This document shows positions 61,881-64,000 of a DNA stretch of 64,000 nucleotides, one piece after another. The notes under the pieces were generated by a model. That model worked only from the letters and a program-made list of their open reading frames with translations, was not told where the DNA came from and did no database searches. Within the stretch, counting starts at the first letter, position 1, and each line of letters opens with the position of its first letter. Both the position numbers and the translations under genes were made by a program. Origin of the DNA: Verrucomicrobium spinosum DSM 4136 = JCM 18804 (lineage in GTDB: Bacteria > Verrucomicrobiota > Verrucomicrobiia > Verrucomicrobiales > Verrucomicrobiaceae); assembly GCF_000172155.1 (NCBI RefSeq), contig NZ_ABIZ01000001.1, positions 620,001 to 684,000 of the forward strand, read 5' to 3'.

Positions 61881-62885
61881 TCATCCCGCCGCTCGCATGG
61901 ACGACCAGAGACCGAGCTGTTCCATGACTTGGTACCCCGAGTCTTCCTCCTCACGCAGTGGCACGGGCACGGAAGGGATGGGGACAGGTGTCGGAGCGGG
62001 GGCAGGGGGTGGGGTTGGCGCTGGTTCCAGTGCCTCCTCTACTGGAGCGACTTCTGGGAACGGGGCTGCGACCGGTGGGGCCAGGACGGCATGGGTCCGT
62101 CGGGCGACCTCCAGCCAGGGGAGGGGCTCGTGGCGGTTCGCGCAATGCACCTGGGCTGAGGTGACTCCGGCGGAGTGCAATGCTGCGGTGATCTTCTGGC
62201 GGGCCACGTTGGGGCAGTTGCAGTCTTCGCTGAGGTGACCCAGGATCACGTGCTGGAGATGCTCGTGCGCGAGATGCTGCACGAGCTCGGCGGCCTGTTC
62301 ATTGGAAAGGTGGCCGTGCCGGCCGCTGATGCGCTGTTTCGTAGCCCAAGGGCGTTTGGTATCAGCTTCCAGCAGAGGGCCATCGTAGTTGGCCTCCATG
62401 AAGAGGGTGTGCACCCCCTTCAACCGGTCACGGATGAGGTTGGTGATGAAGCCCACATCGCTGAGCACTCCCAGGCGGGAATCTTCATCCTGAATGAGGA
62501 AGCCGACAGGATCGACCGCATCGTGCGGGACCGGGAAACACTCGATGCGGAGATCTTGAAACTGGAAGGCCGCGCCGGTTTGCATGATCCGCCACCGGGG
62601 CCTGGCTTTCTCAAAGCTGCTCATCAGGGTTTCCTGGGTGAGCGGGGTGCAGAAGAGGGGTACCTCATGTTTCCGACAAAGGACCTCCAGCCCGGCAGTG
62701 TGGTCGCCATGCTCGTGAGTGAGCAGAATGCCATCGAGCTGGCCGACGCTCAAGCCCACCTGTTCCAGCCGCTGAGTGATGCGGCGCGCGCTCAGCCCGG
62801 CATCCACGAGCAGGCAGGTGCGCTCTGTGCGGAGCACTGCACAATTGCCTGAACTGCCGCTGCCGAGCACCGTGAGGGAAAGCAT
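61881..62885 (-). CDS. MBL-fold metallo-hydrolase, YycJ/WalJ-like
   Basis: 334 residues from the ATG at 62885 (MLSLTVLGSGSSGNC), the normal start of the family; the frame extends 28 codons upstream without sense. The metal motif HEHGDH is at 57-62, with further ligands in PVPHDAVDPVGF, LGVLSDVGF and VILGHLSEDCN. YycJ/WalJ proteins are nucleases linked to DNA repair or cell-wall coordination. The last 90 residues, rich in Pro, Ala, Val and Glu, are an unusual disordered extension beyond the family's length of about 260. Confidence 0.87.
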   Translation of the reverse strand: MLSLTVLGSGSSGNCAVLRTERTCLLVDAGLSARRITQRLEQVGLSVGQLDGILLTHEHGDHTAGLEVLCRKHEVPLFCTPLTQETLMSSFEKARPRWRIMQTGAAFQFQDLRIECFPVPHDAVDPVGFLIQDEDSRLGVLSDVGFITNLIRDRLKGVHTLFMEANYDGPLLEADTKRPWATKQRISGRHGHLSNEQAAELVQHLAHEHLQHVILGHLSEDCNCPNVARQKITAALHSAGVTSAQVHCANRHEPLPWLEVARRTHAVLAPPVAAPFPEVAPVEEALEPAPTPPPAPAPTPVPIPSVPVPLREEEDSGYQVMEQLGLWSSMRAAG

Positions 62886-63000
62886 GGCCGAGCTTAGCGG
62901 GAGATGGCCGTGGTGAAAAGCAGAAATGCCTGCGAGGGAACGCCTTCTGGCGACGGAGCATCTACACAATGCCTTCAGCGTTGAGGGCCTCTCTGACCGT

Positions 63001-63053
63001 GCCCCACGTTGGCTCGCTTAGGGCTCTTAGATCGCCGTTGGGGATCAACTTCG
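63001..63053 (+). repeat. Dispersed repeat, copy B
   Basis: Matches copy A at 30799-30876 in two blocks: ACGTTGGCTCGCTTAGGGCTC against ACGTTG-ctcgctta-ggctc (two differences) and AGATC-CCG-TGGGGATCA-CTTCG (three differences). It lacks 19 bases present in copy A. The copy lies in the 256-bp gap between the divergent MBL-fold and AsmA-like genes, which otherwise shows nothing I can name. Confidence 0.6.
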
Positions 63054-63141
63054 GGAGGTGGCCACGGGGAGCGCGACAGTTTGATCCGTTCTCTACAGGT
63101 CCGAAGCAGATTCTTTGCACCCGTAGAAAGGGCAGGCTATC

Positions 63142-64000
63142 ATGCCGGGAATGTATGTGTGGATCCGCCGACTGATCTTGCTGGTGCTGCTGGGCACCGG
63201 CATCTCGGCGGCTGGGTATGTGCGTAGCGATGGGTTCTCCCGCAAATGGCGCGAGTTCGTGATCGAGCAGTTCAAGCACCGTGGGGTGTACTTGACGCTG
63301 GACCGCCTGACGCTGGATCCGTTTGAAGGGGTGGTGGCGCGTGGCATCACCGTGTTTCAGGACGCTGATCGCAAAAGCGTCGTCGCCGAGGTGGACCGGC
63401 TCCACCTGGATCTGGACTACGGGAAGATGCTGCGCAACGAGCTCTTTCTCGAAGGCGTGGACTTGCGGGAAGCAAATTTGTCTTTTGCCGTGGATCCCGA
63501 CGAGGCGGATTCGGAGGTCATCAAGCTGGAAGACATCAGCGCCCGCCTCTACATGATCGGCGATCGCATCGAGGTGCGAAAAGCGGAGGCGAAGCTCTTT
63601 GGCCTGGCGCTGCACCTCCGGGGATCGGTGTTGAAGCCCAAGTTCACCGGCCAGCGTGAGGATCCCGCCGCGGCGGAGGAGCGCAAGCGTCGGCGCATGG
63701 CGCTGCTCAAGGCCCGGCGGGGCTTGATCCTGGACACGGCCCGCGTGCTCAAGCACTTCGAGACGGCGGTGGCACCCAACCTGGATGTGGAGATCACCGG
63801 GGATCTGGCCAAGCCGGAGGAGATGAATGCCACCATGCACCTCCGGGCGAGCAACCTCCGGCATGGCACCTATGTGTGTGAGGATCTGGATGTGCTGGCC
63901 AGCTACTCTGGGGAGACTGTGGACCTTTCCCACCTGCGGGTGCGGGATCGTTTGGGGCAGTTGGAGCTGGCGGCGGCATGGACCTTGGGGGGGCAGGATG
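63142..64000 (+). CDS. AsmA/TamB-like envelope protein (3' partial)
   Basis: Open frame from the ATG at 63142 to the window edge (at least 286 codons, no stop). An N-terminal membrane anchor (WIRRLILLVLLGTGISAAGYV) is followed by repeated beta segments of the AsmA type (VYLTLDRLTLDPFEGVVARGITVFQ, VVAEVDRLHLDLDYGKML, IEVRKAEAKLFGLALHLRG). AsmA-like proteins are bridge-like lipid carriers or regulators of outer-membrane assembly. An internal charged helix (EERKRRRMALLKARRG, about 188-203) interrupts the strands. The rest lies outside the window. Confidence 0.7.
   Translation, partial: MPGMYVWIRRLILLVLLGTGISAAGYVRSDGFSRKWREFVIEQFKHRGVYLTLDRLTLDPFEGVVARGITVFQDADRKSVVAEVDRLHLDLDYGKMLRNELFLEGVDLREANLSFAVDPDEADSEVIKLEDISARLYMIGDRIEVRKAEAKLFGLALHLRGSVLKPKFTGQREDPAAAEERKRRRMALLKARRGLILDTARVLKHFETAVAPNLDVEITGDLAKPEEMNATMHLRASNLRHGTYVCEDLDVLASYSGETVDLSHLRVRDRLGQLELAAAWTLGGQD

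Overview
The window looks like a chromosomal segment from a high-GC member of the Verrucomicrobia (Verrucomicrobium/Prosthecobacter/Roseimicrobium-like). The reasons are a 1398-residue PVC-type multidomain haem protein with a CxxCH motif, a beta-strand-repeat protein ending in a PEP-CTERM sorting signal, a large secreted sialate O-acetylesterase-like enzyme, and many starts without a Shine-Dalgarno. The taxon is inferred from gene content only. No rRNA, tRNA, CRISPR array or intact insertion sequence was seen.

Layout. (1) 1-7.4 kb: 5'-partial PEP-CTERM repeat protein, GT39-type membrane glycosyltransferase, MidA-like methyltransferase and a small unknown protein followed by a terminator. (2) 7.6-26.5 kb: one large type IV pilus / type II secretion-like machine in two convergent operons. 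The plus-strand arm has secreted proteins, two pseudopilins, a PilX-like protein and a PilT-like ATPase. The minus-strand arm has a major pilin-like protein, a PilM/GspL-like protein, PilO-, PilP- and PilQ-like proteins, an unknown, PilB, PilC, a proline-rich protein and another pseudopilin, then an ABC ATPase, an ABC-2-like permease and an unknown. The last three recall the PilGHI genes of Myxococcus. (3) 26.8-30.4 kb: a small anchored protein, a D-2-hydroxyacid dehydrogenase, lrgAB and a divergent LysR regulator with a clear LysR box between them. (4) 30.4-31.0 kb: a hairpin-rich non-coding block that shares a repeat with 63.0 kb. (5) 31-39 kb: secreted esterase, secreted alpha-helical protein and the CxxCH protein. 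(6) 39.2-55.0 kb: an iron-acquisition island. (7) 55.2-64 kb: DUF2218 protein, flavin monooxygenase, an ABC exporter pair (LolD/MacB type), a LysE-family remnant, an MBL-fold hydrolase and the start of an AsmA-like protein.

The most interesting part is the iron island. It encodes a PepSY membrane protein, a TonB-dependent siderophore receptor, an outer-membrane barrel protein, and then a tight operon whose content matches petrobactin biosynthesis: two NIS synthetases (AsbB-like first, AsbA-like last), an AsbC-like aryl ligase, a carrier protein fused to an AsbE-like domain, and an AsbF-like 3-dehydroshikimate dehydratase. Set inside the operon are carboxynorspermidine decarboxylase and carboxynorspermidine (carboxyspermidine) synthase, plus a MATE transporter. 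The locus therefore appears to make its own triamine backbone, its own 3,4-dihydroxybenzoate, and its own exporter and receptor. A 17-bp motif, 15/17 identical and on opposite strands, lies just upstream of both the uptake and biosynthesis units and is a candidate Fur-type operator.
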